From: Alphaproteobacteria bacterium
GTDB taxonomy: Bacteria; Pseudomonadota; Alphaproteobacteria; Micropepsales; Micropepsaceae
Direction: 5' to 3'
NCBI GenBank assembly: GCA_025350465.1
Contig: JANXXU010000002.1
Coordinates: 62,001-126,000, forward strand
DNA: 64,000 nt
The notes under the pieces are model-generated. The model was not told where the DNA came from. It saw nothing but the letters and a program-made list of their open reading frames with translations, and made no database searches. Positions 22,449-31,930 of the stretch are shown piece by piece. The translations under genes and the position numbers were made by a program. Position 1 is the stretch's first letter. Every line of letters starts with the position of its first letter.

Positions 22449-23396
22449 ATGACGATAGCGACGAAGACGCGGACGATTTTCATCGACGGGGAAGCGGGCA
22501 CCACGGGGCTCGGCATCCGCGAGCGAGTACGTGCGCTCTCCGGCGTCACGATCAAGAGCATCGCGCCCGACCAGCGCAAGGATCCGGCGGCGCGCCGCGC
22601 TTTGATGGCCGAAGCAGACGTCGTGGTGTTGTGTTTGCCCGACGATGCCGCACGCGAAGCGGTAGCCATGATCGATGCGATGGGCGCAAGCGGCCCGCGA
22701 GTCATCGACGCGAGCACCGCGCACCGCGTGACGCAAGGTTGGGTCTACGGCTTTGCCGAGATGGTGCCGGGTCAGGCCGAAGCGATCGCCAAGGCGCGGC
22801 GCGTGAGCAATCCAGGATGCTATCCGACCGGCGCCATCGCCCTGTTGCGACCGCTTGTCGATGCGGGGCTAGTCCCCACGGATCATGCCGTCACCATCAA
22901 CGCCGTCTCGGGCTACAGCGGCGGCGGGCGCACGATGATCGAGAGTTTCGAGGCCGGCACGGCACCGAACTTCGAGCTTTATGGATTGGGGCTCGAGCAC
23001 AAGCATTTGCCGGAGGCGCATCTTTATTCCGGTCTGAAGCGGCGGCCGATTTTCGTGCCCTCCGTCGGCAACTACCGCCAAGGCATGCTCGTGTCCATTC
23101 CTCTGCACCTCGACGCGCTACCGGGCAAACCGAAGGCAGAGGATTTGGAAGCAGCGCTCGAGATGCGCTATCGCAGCATGAAATATGTGCGCGTGCTGAC
23201 CGGCGCCGAAGCATGCGTCGAGCGGCTCGAACCCGAGGCCCTGAACGAAACGAACATGATGGAGCTGCGGGTCTTCGCCAACGAGAAGTACGCGCAAGCC
23301 GTGCTCGTGGCGCGGCTCGACAATCTGGGCAAAGGCGCCGCCGGCGCCGCGGTGCAGAACCTCGCGCTGATGCTCGGCCTCGAGAGCGGCGTCTAA
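22449..23396 (+). CDS. argC: N-acetyl-gamma-glutamyl-phosphate reductase (type 2)
   Basis: A 315-residue NADPH-dependent dehydrogenase of arginine synthesis: reduces N-acetyl-glutamyl-5-phosphate to the semialdehyde. The catalytic cysteine is Cys124 in SNPGCYPTG; the nucleotide loop is [10 protein letters not shown] (11-20), and the substrate segment is [13 protein letters not shown]. The shorter length and the DGEAGTTG loop mark the AGPR type 2 group common in alphaproteobacteria. No other arg gene is in the window, so regulation cannot be read here. Confidence 0.94.
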   Translation: MTIATKTRTIFIDGEAGTTGLGIRERVRALSGVTIKSIAPDQRKDPAARRALMAEADVVVLCLPDDAAREAVAMIDAMGASGPRVIDASTAHRVTQGWVYGFAEMVPGQAEAIAKARRVSNPGCYPTGAIALLRPLVDAGLVPTDHAVTINAVSGYSGGGRTMIESFEAGTAPNFELYGLGLEHKHLPEAHLYSGLKRRPIFVPSVGNYRQGMLVSIPLHLDALPGKPKAEDLEAALEMRYRSMKYVRVLTGAEACVERLEPEALNETNMMELRVFANEKYAQAVLVARLDNLGKGAAGAAVQNLALMLGLESGV

Positions 23397-23398
23397 TC

Positions 23399-24193
23399 TT
23401 GCGCCGAACCCTGATCGGCGCCTTTATTGCCTTGTCGCTCCTCGCCCCCGCGGCGGCGACCGCCTCTTCCGATAAGAACGAGTCGCCCTTCATCTTTTCG
23501 CAGAGCGCGCTTGCGCCGGCGCCGTCGCGTGGCTGGGTCGTCCTGTTGCCGGGCGAGCGCGAATTCGGCTTCAGCGAAATCGAGCCGCACTATCAAAAGA
23601 TCGCGAGACTCCTGAGCGCGCACGGATTCGACACGCTGATCGTGCCCTATCAACAAGCGTACGACGAGAACCTCGACGGCGATCCGGACGACCATGGCGA
23701 GCGCATTGCCGCCGTCGCTCTACGCGCTGTCACGTGGATGCGACAGGCACATGGCGTCGCCGAAGACGCACCGGGCTCCGTCGTCGCCTGGGCTGAAGGC
23801 GCGCAAGGCCTGTGGGCGCTCGCGACGACGGGGAGCAAGTATCCGCTCGCCAATCTGGTCGCCGCCGTTGCGTTTTATCCGACCGTCGACGAGGCGGTAC
23901 CATTCAACAGCCGCGTCGCCGTGCTCGTGCAGGTCGGCGCCGAGGACGAGGTAGGCAAAGCGCTGGGCCGCTATCTGGCGGCACGCGCACCCGGCGGCGT
24001 CGAGCCCGAACTTGTCGTTCACGACGGCGCGCACCGTGGCTTTGACGTGGAGCGGTTTGCCGAACCGAAAACTATACACAGCGTGCCGCTGATTGGCCCA
24101 TCGACAACGCTCGCCTATAATGGAGCCGCCGCAAATGCGGGCGAACAGATGATGCTGTCATTCCTGATGGCGCGGCTCGAAGCGCCCGAATAA
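23399..24193 (+). CDS. Exported alpha/beta-hydrolase-like protein without the serine nucleophile
   Basis: A 264-residue protein starting at TTG 23399, two bases after the argC stop, with a signal peptide (RRTLIGAFIALSLLAPAAAT). The fold resembles dienelactone hydrolases: GWVVLLPGEREFGF, strand FDTLIVPYQQAYDEN, VVAWAEGAQGLWAL at the nucleophile elbow, VLVQVGAEDEVG and VVHDGAHRGFD (His). The elbow reads WAEGAQG where active hydrolases have a Gx[S/C]xG nucleophile, so catalysis by the usual mechanism looks lost. It may bind rather than cleave. Confidence 0.7.
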   Translation: MRRTLIGAFIALSLLAPAAATASSDKNESPFIFSQSALAPAPSRGWVVLLPGEREFGFSEIEPHYQKIARLLSAHGFDTLIVPYQQAYDENLDGDPDDHGERIAAVALRAVTWMRQAHGVAEDAPGSVVAWAEGAQGLWALATTGSKYPLANLVAAVAFYPTVDEAVPFNSRVAVLVQVGAEDEVGKALGRYLAARAPGGVEPELVVHDGAHRGFDVERFAEPKTIHSVPLIGPSTTLAYNGAAANAGEQMMLSFLMARLEAPE

Positions 24194-24209
24194 ACTCTTG
24201 GGAGACACC

Positions 24210-24626
24210 ATGCGCGCGATGCTCTTGTCTTTGACCGTTGTGCTGGCGTTCGCGCCCGGAGCTTGCGGGAGCATGGCCGCGGGCAGCGATTTGGCGACTG
24301 CCGTGGAGGGTCGCGTGTGGATTGCCGAAGCGATCGGTGGCAAGGACGTCGATGACGGCGCAAAGGTGACGCTCAAGATCGAAGGCGGGCGCGTCAGCGG
24401 CAAGGCCGGCTGCAACGCCTATGGCGGGCCCGTCGAAATCCACGGCGATCACATCAAATTCGGCGCACTCTTCTCGACCAAGATGGCGTGCATGGGTTCG
24501 GGCGTGATGGAACAAGAGTCGCGCTATCTCAATTCGCTTCAGGACGCGACGCGCGGCGAAGTGCGCAACGACGGCGCACTTGTGATTACCGCCGAGGGCG
24601 GGACCATCGTTTATCGCGGAGAATAG
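24210..24626 (+). CDS. META domain-containing secreted protein (HslJ-like)
   Basis: A 138-residue protein with a signal sequence (MRAMLLSLTVVLAFAPGACG; the Cys may be lipidated but the -3 position is Pro, so this is doubtful). The META domain spans about 32-137: WIAEAIGGKDV, KVTLKIEGGRVSGKAGCNAY, FSTKMACMGSGVMEQESRYL. The GxAGCN and TKMAC motifs are typical of HslJ-type proteins, linked to outer-membrane or heat-shock functions and to novobiocin resistance in E. coli. ATG 24210 follows GGGAGAC. Confidence 0.85.
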   Translation: MRAMLLSLTVVLAFAPGACGSMAAGSDLATAVEGRVWIAEAIGGKDVDDGAKVTLKIEGGRVSGKAGCNAYGGPVEIHGDHIKFGALFSTKMACMGSGVMEQESRYLNSLQDATRGEVRNDGALVITAEGGTIVYRGE

Positions 24627-24632
24627 ACTCAC

Positions 24633-25415
24633 ATGGCTTACACACCGTTCAATCTGACCGGCAAGGTCGCGCTCGTCACCGGCGGCAATGGCGGCATCGG
24701 GCTCGGCATGGCGACAGCGATGGCGCAAGCCGGCGCCGGCATCGTCATCTGGGGCACGAACGAGGAGAAGAACCGCAAGGCCGAAGCCGCGCTCAAGACG
24801 CACGGCGGGAAAGTCTTCGTGCAGAAGGTCGACGTCTCGAATGAGGGCCAAGTCGGGCAGGCGATGCAGGAAGCCGTCGCGAAGATGGGGCGCGTCGACG
24901 CGGTGTTCGCCAATGCAGGGATCGGCTCGCCGGCCCGCTCGTTCATCGAGATGACGACCGAGCAGTACCGCAAAGTCTTGGCGGTCAACTTGGACGGCGT
25001 GTTCTTCACGCTCCGCGAAGCGGCGCGCCATATGCGCGAGCGCGCGGGACGCGGCGACAAAGGCGGTTCGCTCATCGGCGTCGCAAGCCTTGCCGCGATC
25101 GAGGGCGCTGCGCGCAACGAACACTATGCGGCGACCAAGGGCGGCGTGATCTCGATGATGAAAAGCATCGCGGTCGAATTCGCGCGCGACGGCGTGCGGG
25201 CGAATTCGATTCTGCCGGGCTGGATCGCGACAGACATGACGGCCGGAGCACAATCCTCACCCGCCTTCGCCGAGAAGGTGATCCCGCGCGTGCCGGCGCG
25301 GCGTTGGGGCGAGCCCGCCGACTTCGGCGGCATCGCCGTCTATCTCGCGAGCGACGCCTCGGCCTATCACTCGGGTGACACCTTCGTGATCGACGGCGGG
25401 TATGCGATTTTCTAA
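24633..25415 (+). CDS. SDR family NAD(P)-dependent oxidoreductase
   Basis: A 260-residue classical SDR: TGGNGGIG (16-23), FANAG (92-96), the Ser of IGVASLAAIEG and YAATKGG (Tyr about 161, Lys 165). The C-terminal PADFGGIAVYLASDASAYHS and DGGYAIF are those of FabG-like and glucose-dehydrogenase-like SDRs. The substrate cannot be named. The 6-base gap after the META gene suggests they share a transcript. Confidence 0.9.
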   Translation: MAYTPFNLTGKVALVTGGNGGIGLGMATAMAQAGAGIVIWGTNEEKNRKAEAALKTHGGKVFVQKVDVSNEGQVGQAMQEAVAKMGRVDAVFANAGIGSPARSFIEMTTEQYRKVLAVNLDGVFFTLREAARHMRERAGRGDKGGSLIGVASLAAIEGAARNEHYAATKGGVISMMKSIAVEFARDGVRANSILPGWIATDMTAGAQSSPAFAEKVIPRVPARRWGEPADFGGIAVYLASDASAYHSGDTFVIDGGYAIF

Positions 25416-25542
25416 CGAGTGGCGGGGGGGCCGTGCGCCTCAAATCCGCATCGGCTCCTTTAGGATAGCTGAAAGAAATAGTCTGGAAAAGAGGCCGGCT
25501 GCTCTTTAGTTGGAGACCCCTGCTCACCAAAAAGGAGGGGTC

Positions 25543-26796
25543 ATGCGCGCCGCCGGATTCGACTTCGGGACTTCCAATTCCGCCATCGGCATTGTCGCCG
25601 CGAACGCGACGCGGCTCGCGCCCGTCGAAGGTGAGGCGACGATAATCCCATCGGCGGTGTTTTTCGACTTCACCGAACATGACCGTCCTTTCTATGGGCG
25701 CGGCGCGATCGAGGCCTACACCGCCGGCAATGACGGTCGGCTGATGCGCAGCCTCAAGACCATCCTCTCGACCTCGCTGATCCGCGAGCGAACGGCGTTG
25801 TCGAAGCGTTCGATCTTGCTCACCGACGTGATCGCGATGTTTGGGCGCCACATGCGGCTCAAGGCCGAGGAGGCGCTGGGGGCACCGATCGAAGCGGTCG
25901 TGCACGGGCGCCCGGTGCGCTTCGTCGAGGGCGACGACGCCGCGGATCGATTGGCCGAAGAGACGCTGAAGGCGGTGGCGCAGAAGGCCGGCTTCAAAGA
26001 AGTATCATTCGTCTACGAGCCGATCGCGGCGGCAACGCAGTACGAGCAAGAAGTGACGCGCGAACAGGTGGTGCTCGTCGCCGATCTCGGCGGCGGCACA
26101 TCGGACTTTTCGCTCGTGCGTATCGGCCCCGAGCGCCGCGCAAGCGACGACAGACGTTCCGATATCTTGGCAAACACGGGCGTGCGGGTCGGCGGCACGG
26201 ATTTCGATCGCAATCTGAGCATGGGCGCGGTGATGCCGTTGCTCGGCTTGGGGAGCGAACTCGTCGACAAGAGCTTGCCGATGCCGAAATCGGTTTACGC
26301 CGACCTCGCGTGGTGGCCGACGATCAATTTGACCTATACGTCGAAGGTCTTGCGCGAGGCCGGCGAAGTGCATCGGCTGGCGGTCGAACCGGCGAAGACC
26401 GCGCGCCTGCTCACGGTGCTCAACAAGCACCTCGGCCATCGCATCGCCTTTGCGGTCGAGGCCGGCAAGATTTCGCTGACCGATCAGGTCAAGGCGTCGT
26501 TTGCCCTCGGATTCATCGAGGCAGGGCTCGACGCGCCGGCGACCCGTGAGGAGTTCGAAGACGCGATCGAGCGCGAACTGATGCGCCTGCGCATTGCGGT
26601 GTGGGATTGCCTCGCGCTCGCCGATCTTCAAGACACCGACGTCGACACGGTATTCATGACCGGCGGCTCAAGCCTCGTGCCCGCAGTCGAAGCAGTGATT
26701 GCGGAAGAAGTGCCGAACGCCACACTCAAACGTGGCGACGATTTCCTATCGGTGGCGCTCGGTCTCACACTCGAGGCACAGAAGCGATATGGATGA
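25543..26796 (+). CDS. Hsp70-family protein (YegD-like, no substrate-binding domain)
   Basis: A 417-residue actin-fold ATPase of the Hsp70 superfamily. Phosphate loops: AGFDFGTSNSAIGIV (3-17) and VADLGGGTSDFSLVRI (about 185-200); adenosine motif TGGSSLVPAVEAVI (about 376-389). It stops after the ATPase domain; the beta-sandwich and lid of DnaK are absent, as in E. coli YegD. Its function is unknown. ATG 25543 is chosen because AGGAGGGG lies 5 bases before it. Confidence 0.9.
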   Translation: MRAAGFDFGTSNSAIGIVAANATRLAPVEGEATIIPSAVFFDFTEHDRPFYGRGAIEAYTAGNDGRLMRSLKTILSTSLIRERTALSKRSILLTDVIAMFGRHMRLKAEEALGAPIEAVVHGRPVRFVEGDDAADRLAEETLKAVAQKAGFKEVSFVYEPIAAATQYEQEVTREQVVLVADLGGGTSDFSLVRIGPERRASDDRRSDILANTGVRVGGTDFDRNLSMGAVMPLLGLGSELVDKSLPMPKSVYADLAWWPTINLTYTSKVLREAGEVHRLAVEPAKTARLLTVLNKHLGHRIAFAVEAGKISLTDQVKASFALGFIEAGLDAPATREEFEDAIERELMRLRIAVWDCLALADLQDTDVDTVFMTGGSSLVPAVEAVIAEEVPNATLKRGDDFLSVALGLTLEAQKRYG

Positions 26797-26801
26797 GGAT
26801 C

Positions 26802-27548
26802 CTATTTCACCGTCATCGGGCCGCGACGCGGGGTCGCGGTGAAATAGGTGTCGGCGGTGAGCTTCATGCCGAGTTCACCCAGCACGCGGCGGTGGTCGGC
26901 AATCGGCGTGCGCACAAGAGGCGCGGCCAGTTTCTCATAGTGGGCGAAGGCCGGCTCGGCGCGTACACGCGCAACCCAAGCGACGGTCTTCGGCCAACGG
27001 TTCGCGTCCGGTTCGACACGCGCCCAATTCAAATTGGCGAAGTACGGCACAATTGAAATTTCGGCAATCGAGATGTCGCCGAAGATGTAGCCGTGCGCCG
27101 GCACCTGCTCTTCAAGATAATCCATGATCTGCGGCAGCTCGGTCGTGACCGCGGCTTCGAGCGCCGCCTTGTCGCGCGGGCGACCCCAGACGCCGGGGTC
27201 GATCACTGCGGCTTGGAAAATGCGCCAAGCGAAGACGTCGCCGATACGGGTGTCCGCGTATTCTTCCAGCCAACGCGCTTGGGCTCGCAGAGCGACTTCT
27301 TCCGGATAAAGACGTGGCGTTGGACAGGCGTCCTCAAGGTATTGGCAGATGACGCTCGAATCGCAGAGCGTTACGCGCGCGTCGCGATAGACCGGAATAC
27401 GGCGCACGGGACTCAGCTTCGTGAAGCGATCATCGCCATAGAAGGCGACCAGCGGATCGATCTCAACCTCGATCCCTTTCAGCGCGCACATCGCCAGCAC
27501 CTTACGCGCGTAAGGAGAGATCGGCGAGCCGATGATGGCGGCGGTCAT
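26802..27548 (-). CDS. Glutathione S-transferase family protein
   Basis: A 248-residue GST. Thioredoxin-fold part: AAIIGSPISPYARKVLAMCA (Ser/Tyr/Cys region), RRIPVYRDARVTLCDSSVIC with the cis-Pro and DSS glutathione site. The helical domain includes YIFGDISIAEISIVPYFANL, the capping box of GSTs. It likely conjugates or reduces electrophilic compounds. The start at 27548 fits homologues; the upstream in-frame codons overlap the beginning of the next gene's end. It converges on the Hsp70-like gene, 5 bases apart. Confidence 0.9.
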   Translation of the reverse strand: MTAAIIGSPISPYARKVLAMCALKGIEVEIDPLVAFYGDDRFTKLSPVRRIPVYRDARVTLCDSSVICQYLEDACPTPRLYPEEVALRAQARWLEEYADTRIGDVFAWRIFQAAVIDPGVWGRPRDKAALEAAVTTELPQIMDYLEEQVPAHGYIFGDISIAEISIVPYFANLNWARVEPDANRWPKTVAWVARVRAEPAFAHYEKLAAPLVRTPIADHRRVLGELGMKLTADTYFTATPRRGPMTVK

Positions 27549-27570
27549 CAGGTAAAGCGCGGAGGAGGTG

Positions 27571-28929
27571 CTATTCGTGTGCCTCAAGAGGCTCTGTCGA
27601 AATAGAAGGCGTTGCAAGAGACGATTTGGGCGCCCGGAGGAATTTGGCGATTTCAGAAGCACCCAGTATCCCCCTCTCGAAGGGCGGAATGCGGGAGACC
27701 AGAAGAATACGATTCACACCGCTCTCGGCGATGGCGCCAAGGGCGTCTATCAATTCACGCTCAGCTTCATACGTGGCCGTCGCCAGCAACGGATCTTGAG
27801 CGGGCTGACGTAAAAGAAGCTGCTTGCGCGCCTCGTTGACCACCGATTTCAAATGCTCCTTATCGCCATGATTTAAGGCGAGGTAGAAGCTGTCCGAAAT
27901 AGCATCTCCATCCGTCTGCGCAACCTCTTCGCGCATCGTGGATAACTCTCTCAATTCCTTTCCCGTGCCGAAACAAACAATTTCGGCGCGGCCACGGCGA
28001 CTTACCCCGTAAACGAAGAAAAGAGACGCGTCGACATCAATGTCCACTGATTGTGCGTGTTCTTCAATTCGTTTGAAAGTAAAATCCTCACCTTTTCTGC
28101 TTTGCGGCCCCTCATACATAATGATCCTTATACGGCCCTTCTTTGTTCCTCCCTGTCCCTCATGTGGCAGACGTTGCAAATCACTCATGCGGTCGATCCG
28201 CACACGAGCTGGATAGCCGCGACCGAGGCGTAGGCGTGAAGGAATCGCGGATTCGGCGGGCAATCGAAGTTTCTTTGCAGCCGTTGTTTGCCCGTGAGTA
28301 AATCCTAGCGACAGTGTTATCTCCTCGAGTTGATGGCTCAGCGCGCCAGCGGCAGTGACGACTACAGTCCCCGCCGACAGCGATGCCAAAGCAATTCCCA
28401 TCGCCTCTGCGAGGTTAGTAACGGCCGCATCGGAAGCCTTTGCGGATTCGAGGTCCCAGCCGACCGAATGCACTGCGGACGTCAGGCCAACCCTCAAAAG
28501 ATCAAGAACGATTTCCAAGGGCTGTATGAGCGAACCGAGTTTTCCGGACAACAGAAACGTGATGGCTGCAACGCTAAGACCGGCCGACAGAATCGCAAGG
28601 CCGCGGTTTCGCGCCGGTGGCTCCTCTCTTAAGTTGCCGATGAGCACATAAAAAATTATGGCCAAAAAGAACACGAACAGCGCCTGCGATGCGCGCTCCA
28701 CACTCAGCACGCCAGACACAACAAGGTTGCGGACAAAGGCCGCCAGCAGAAAGCTAACCGCGATCACCACAAACGTTTCAATGATTAGTCTTGTCCATTC
28801 GCGAATGAACTGGCGCACGCGCTGGCGCCAAGGGTCAGGCAGCAAACCTACGAAAAGCGTGCTGATGGCGCCGACAGTGGATAGGGCAAGTATCGCCAGA
28901 ATGAAGATCTGGACGTAGTCCAAGTCCAT
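27571..28929 (-). CDS. Uncharacterised multi-span membrane protein
   Basis: A 452-residue protein with hydrophobic segments at about 7-30, 48-72, 82-99, 108-130 and 170-195, followed by a soluble C-terminal half (GRGYPARVRIDRMSDLQRLP, KGRIRIIMYEGPQSRKGEDF, ASLFFVYGVSRRGRAEIVCF) without a known domain. The C-terminal sequence has alternating strands and helices and contains a segment ELIDALGAIAESGVNRILLV. Base composition is less GC-rich than the neighbours, which hints at later acquisition. Function unknown. It is upstream of and co-directional with the GST gene. Confidence 0.65.
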   Translation of the reverse strand: MDLDYVQIFILAILALSTVGAISTLFVGLLPDPWRQRVRQFIREWTRLIIETFVVIAVSFLLAAFVRNLVVSGVLSVERASQALFVFFLAIIFYVLIGNLREEPPARNRGLAILSAGLSVAAITFLLSGKLGSLIQPLEIVLDLLRVGLTSAVHSVGWDLESAKASDAAVTNLAEAMGIALASLSAGTVVVTAAGALSHQLEEITLSLGFTHGQTTAAKKLRLPAESAIPSRLRLGRGYPARVRIDRMSDLQRLPHEGQGGTKKGRIRIIMYEGPQSRKGEDFTFKRIEEHAQSVDIDVDASLFFVYGVSRRGRAEIVCFGTGKELRELSTMREEVAQTDGDAISDSFYLALNHGDKEHLKSVVNEARKQLLLRQPAQDPLLATATYEAERELIDALGAIAESGVNRILLVSRIPPFERGILGASEIAKFLRAPKSSLATPSISTEPLEAHE

Positions 28930-29302
28930 CGTCGCTTCCCCCCAGAAGCAGCCGATCTCCGCTTGAGTCGCGGCCTGCGTGTGCTCAGTTCGCGAGCGGT
29001 CCTTGTGGGAGAAACGTTATCGTAGTTTGGCGAGCACGACCAACCCGACGGTACCCGCGCTTTCGCCAATACTGACCTTGAACTTGCTGTTGACTGAGGT
29101 ATGTCACAAAAGCGCAACTAACTCGACGCTTGGCGACAAGCGCTGTGGCCGTTGCTTGTCGAGGGCCATTAGGAATTCCCCCTGAGCAAGAATCCGTGGC
29201 GCCATAGTCGCCAGGCGCATGTGCAGCTCGCCAGGAAATGAGCCCGGCGGCGGCGATATGCGATCGGTGTCCTCCTCGCGCGGCCGAGTTGTTAACTCTT
29301 GA
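28930..29302. other. 373-base stretch without a recognisable gene
   Basis: I see no credible reading frame, RNA gene or repeat here. It separates the unknown membrane protein from the secreted 142-residue protein, both on the minus strand, and presumably contains the promoter of the former. Confidence 0.5.
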
Positions 29303-29731
29303 TCAATCGCAGATCAGCTCGCCCCATTGCGTGCGCTTGTTGCGCGCGATACATGCGGGCGACGGCTCGACGTATTTGCCGTCGGCCGACCATTGCTGCT
29401 TGCCGCGTTCAGAGGCTTTGTACCAATTGCTCTCGCAGGTCGCGGCGCTGTCGGAGCCGTTCGACTCCGGCCTGAAGCCTTGGTAGTTGCACAGGATGAT
29501 CGGCCACCAGTGATCGCTCGGCGCGGCGAGGATGCGGTCCTTCAGATATTTTGGAGCCTTCGCCCACCATTTCGGCAGGTTCGTCTTGAACTCATCGGGC
29601 ACGCGTTCATACGAAATGACCATGAACTGATCGCTGGTGTACGGCGGCCCGTTGTCGATGACGGCAGCGACAGCGGCGCCCGCCAGAACCGCGAGCGCGA
29701 GCGTTAACCCCATAAGGGCGCGAAAAAGCAT
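29303..29731 (-). CDS. Small secreted protein of unknown function
   Basis: A 142-residue protein with a clear signal peptide (MLFRALMGLTLALAVLAGAA, cleavage near AVAA). The mature part is rich in Trp and has four cysteines (LCNYQ, TCES, ACIAR, LICD), suggesting two disulfides in the periplasm. I do not recognise the family. The start at 29731 is chosen for the signal peptide; GGGAGAATAT precedes it. Confidence 0.7.
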   Translation of the reverse strand: MLFRALMGLTLALAVLAGAAVAAVIDNGPPYTSDQFMVISYERVPDEFKTNLPKWWAKAPKYLKDRILAAPSDHWWPIILCNYQGFRPESNGSDSAATCESNWYKASERGKQQWSADGKYVEPSPACIARNKRTQWGELICD

Positions 29732-29883
29732 CCGATATTCTCCCTGTTCCGTCGTTGGAACTAGATTAGCGCACGCACCTTGCCGCCTCCAGCGGGCATT
29801 TCGGGCTGGCTTGCAGCCAATGCGCGGTTGCTGCACCGGTCGCCATCCCGCATCATGATCCGTCTGCCGCGTTGAGGCTTTGT

Positions 29884-30705
29884 ATGGTCACAATTCCCGT
29901 CGTCGATGCGATCGTGCCCTTCGTGCTGGCCGCGCTCGGGTTTGCACTGCTTGCATGGCTCGTTCTGTCGCGACGCCAGCAGCTCGTCGTCTACGATTGG
30001 CATTGGGCGCTTCTCTTCCGCCGCGGCAAGTTCGTGCGCGTGCTGAAGCCCGGCCTCTATCGCTTCTTCCAGCCGCCTTGCTACTGGATGTTGCTTGACA
30101 AACGTCAGCAGACGATTGCCGTGCCGGGACAAGAGGTGCTGACGAAAGACGCGCTCGGCATCAAGTTGACGTTGCACGCCGAGTATCAGATCGAGGACGC
30201 CGTGCGCTTGATGAAGACGCTGCCGGCGTGGACGGCGCAAGAGGTCGTCGCAGCGATCTATCCGATGATTCAACTGCCTATTCGCGAAGCGGCTGCCGAA
30301 CACACGCTCGACGAACTCTTGCAGAACCGCGACATGTTGCCCGAACGGGTGATGATTGCGGCCTCGGCGCGTCTTGCCGACAACGGCGTGAAACTCGTGC
30401 GCGTCGCGGTTCGCGATATCATGATCCCATCGTCGCTGCGCGATGCCTTCGCCGCGACAACGATTGCGCAGAAGCAAGGAGCCGCCGCGCTCGAGCGCGC
30501 GCGCTCAGAAGTCGCGTCGATGCGGGCGCTCGCGAACGCGGCACGCATGGCGCAGGACCATCCGGCGCTGCTGCAACTTCGCGCTCTGCAAGCAGTGCAG
30601 GCGAGCGAGGGCAAGAATACGCTGGTGCTGGATCTTTCCGGCAAGGGCACGGCCGCCAAAGCCGACGGCGGCTCGACGCTTGGCGAGGACGATCAAACGA
30701 CGTAG
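29884..30705 (+). CDS. SPFH/band 7 (slipin-type) membrane protein
   Basis: A 273-residue protein with one N-terminal span (IVPFVLAALGFALLAWLVLS) and an SPFH domain: HWALLFRRGKFVRVLKPGLY, VPGQEVLTKDALGIKLTLHA, EVVAAIYPMIQLPIREAAAE, and VRDIMIPSSLRDAFAATTIA. A helical coiled-coil tail (QKQGAAALERARSEVASMRA) follows. Slipins organise membrane microdomains and often go with an NfeD protease partner; no nfeD gene is adjacent. The ATG at 29884 is chosen over a TTG 12 bases upstream. Confidence 0.85.
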   Translation: MVTIPVVDAIVPFVLAALGFALLAWLVLSRRQQLVVYDWHWALLFRRGKFVRVLKPGLYRFFQPPCYWMLLDKRQQTIAVPGQEVLTKDALGIKLTLHAEYQIEDAVRLMKTLPAWTAQEVVAAIYPMIQLPIREAAAEHTLDELLQNRDMLPERVMIAASARLADNGVKLVRVAVRDIMIPSSLRDAFAATTIAQKQGAAALERARSEVASMRALANAARMAQDHPALLQLRALQAVQASEGKNTLVLDLSGKGTAAKADGGSTLGEDDQTT

Positions 30706-30960
30706 ACTGCGCGGGCTGATCAGTGGCCCCGGCGCGGCATCGCCAAGCCGGGTCGCCGTACCAGCACACCACTGCTAACGGGTTGACTAGGAACGGCCGT
30801 TGTTTCCAGCGCGTGAAGCGCAGCCGGTGATGGGCTCTGCGGGCTTTCGGACCCCCGCCTGTCATTTGCGGAGGCGGCGGCCGTTTCATTTTCGCTTGAG
30901 CCCAGGCTTCGCGCCTGCTCACATCGCGGCAACGCCATTCAAGACTCCAAGGAAACGCCC

Positions 30961-31929
30961 ATGACGATCCGCACGCCGATTTGCGACATGCTTGGCATCC
31001 AATATCCGATCCTGCTCGCCGGCATGGGCGGCGTCTCTTACGCGGAAGTCTGTGCAGCGGTCTCGGAGGCCGGCGGCTTCGGCACGCTCGGCATGGCGGG
31101 TCGCAGGCCAAAGGAAATCCGCGAGCAAATGAAGCGGGTGCGCGAGTTGACGAAAAAACCGTTCGGCGTCGATTTGCTCGCCGCCGTTCCGCAGTCCCTT
31201 GAAGAATGCGCCGACATGATCATTGAGGAAGGCGCCGCCGCATTCATCTCCGGACTCGGCATACCGCCGCGCCATCTCGTCGATCGCTTTCATGCGGCAG
31301 GACTGAAGGTGATGAACGTGTGCGGCACTGTGCGCCACGCGAAAGCCGGTGAAGACGGCGGGCTCGATGCCGTCGTCGCGCAAGGCACCGAAGCCGGCGG
31401 CCACACCGGCAAGATCGCCGGCATGGCGCTGATCCCGCAGATCGTCGACGCGGTGCGCGTGCCCGTGCTCGCGGCCGGCGCCATCGTCGATGGGCGCGGG
31501 TTGGCGGCGGCGCTCGCACTCGGCGCGCAAGGCGTGTGGATGGGCACGCGCTTCATCGCTTCGACCGAGGCGCATGCGGGCGAGATGTACAAGCAGGTCG
31601 TGGTCGATGCCTCCGACGAAGACACGATCATCACCAAGGCTTACTCGGGCAAACCGATGCGCGTCTTCAAGAACGACTACGTCGCCGATTGGGAGCGCCG
31701 GCCGCAGGACATCAAACCGTTTCCGGCGCAGGCCGCAATCTCGGTTCAGGCGGGCGTTATGGGCGGCATTGGCGGCCAGGTCGAAGGCCTCGAGCGCGAC
31801 CGCTCCGCGTTCGCCATGGGCCAAGGCGCCGGTACCATCCACGAGGTGCTGCCCTGCGCCGAAATCATCCGCCGCGTGATGGCGGACGCGGAGAAAATCA
31901 TCGGCAAAATGAACGCGATGCGGGCGTAG
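30961..31929 (+). CDS. FMN-dependent nitronate monooxygenase-like oxidoreductase
   Basis: A 322-residue TIM-barrel flavoprotein of the nitronate monooxygenase/2-nitropropane dioxygenase family. Motifs: LGIQYPILLAGMGGVSYAEV at the N-terminus, QGTEAGGHTGKIAGMALIPQ (FMN phosphate loop with His) and AAGAIVDGRGLAAALALGAQ followed by GVWMGTRFIAS. It may oxidise propionate-3-nitronate or act as an enoyl reductase; family members vary. The 255-base gap before it contains GC hairpins but no gene. Confidence 0.88.
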   Translation: MTIRTPICDMLGIQYPILLAGMGGVSYAEVCAAVSEAGGFGTLGMAGRRPKEIREQMKRVRELTKKPFGVDLLAAVPQSLEECADMIIEEGAAAFISGLGIPPRHLVDRFHAAGLKVMNVCGTVRHAKAGEDGGLDAVVAQGTEAGGHTGKIAGMALIPQIVDAVRVPVLAAGAIVDGRGLAAALALGAQGVWMGTRFIASTEAHAGEMYKQVVVDASDEDTIITKAYSGKPMRVFKNDYVADWERRPQDIKPFPAQAAISVQAGVMGGIGGQVEGLERDRSAFAMGQGAGTIHEVLPCAEIIRRVMADAEKIIGKMNAMRA

Positions 31930-31930
31930 T

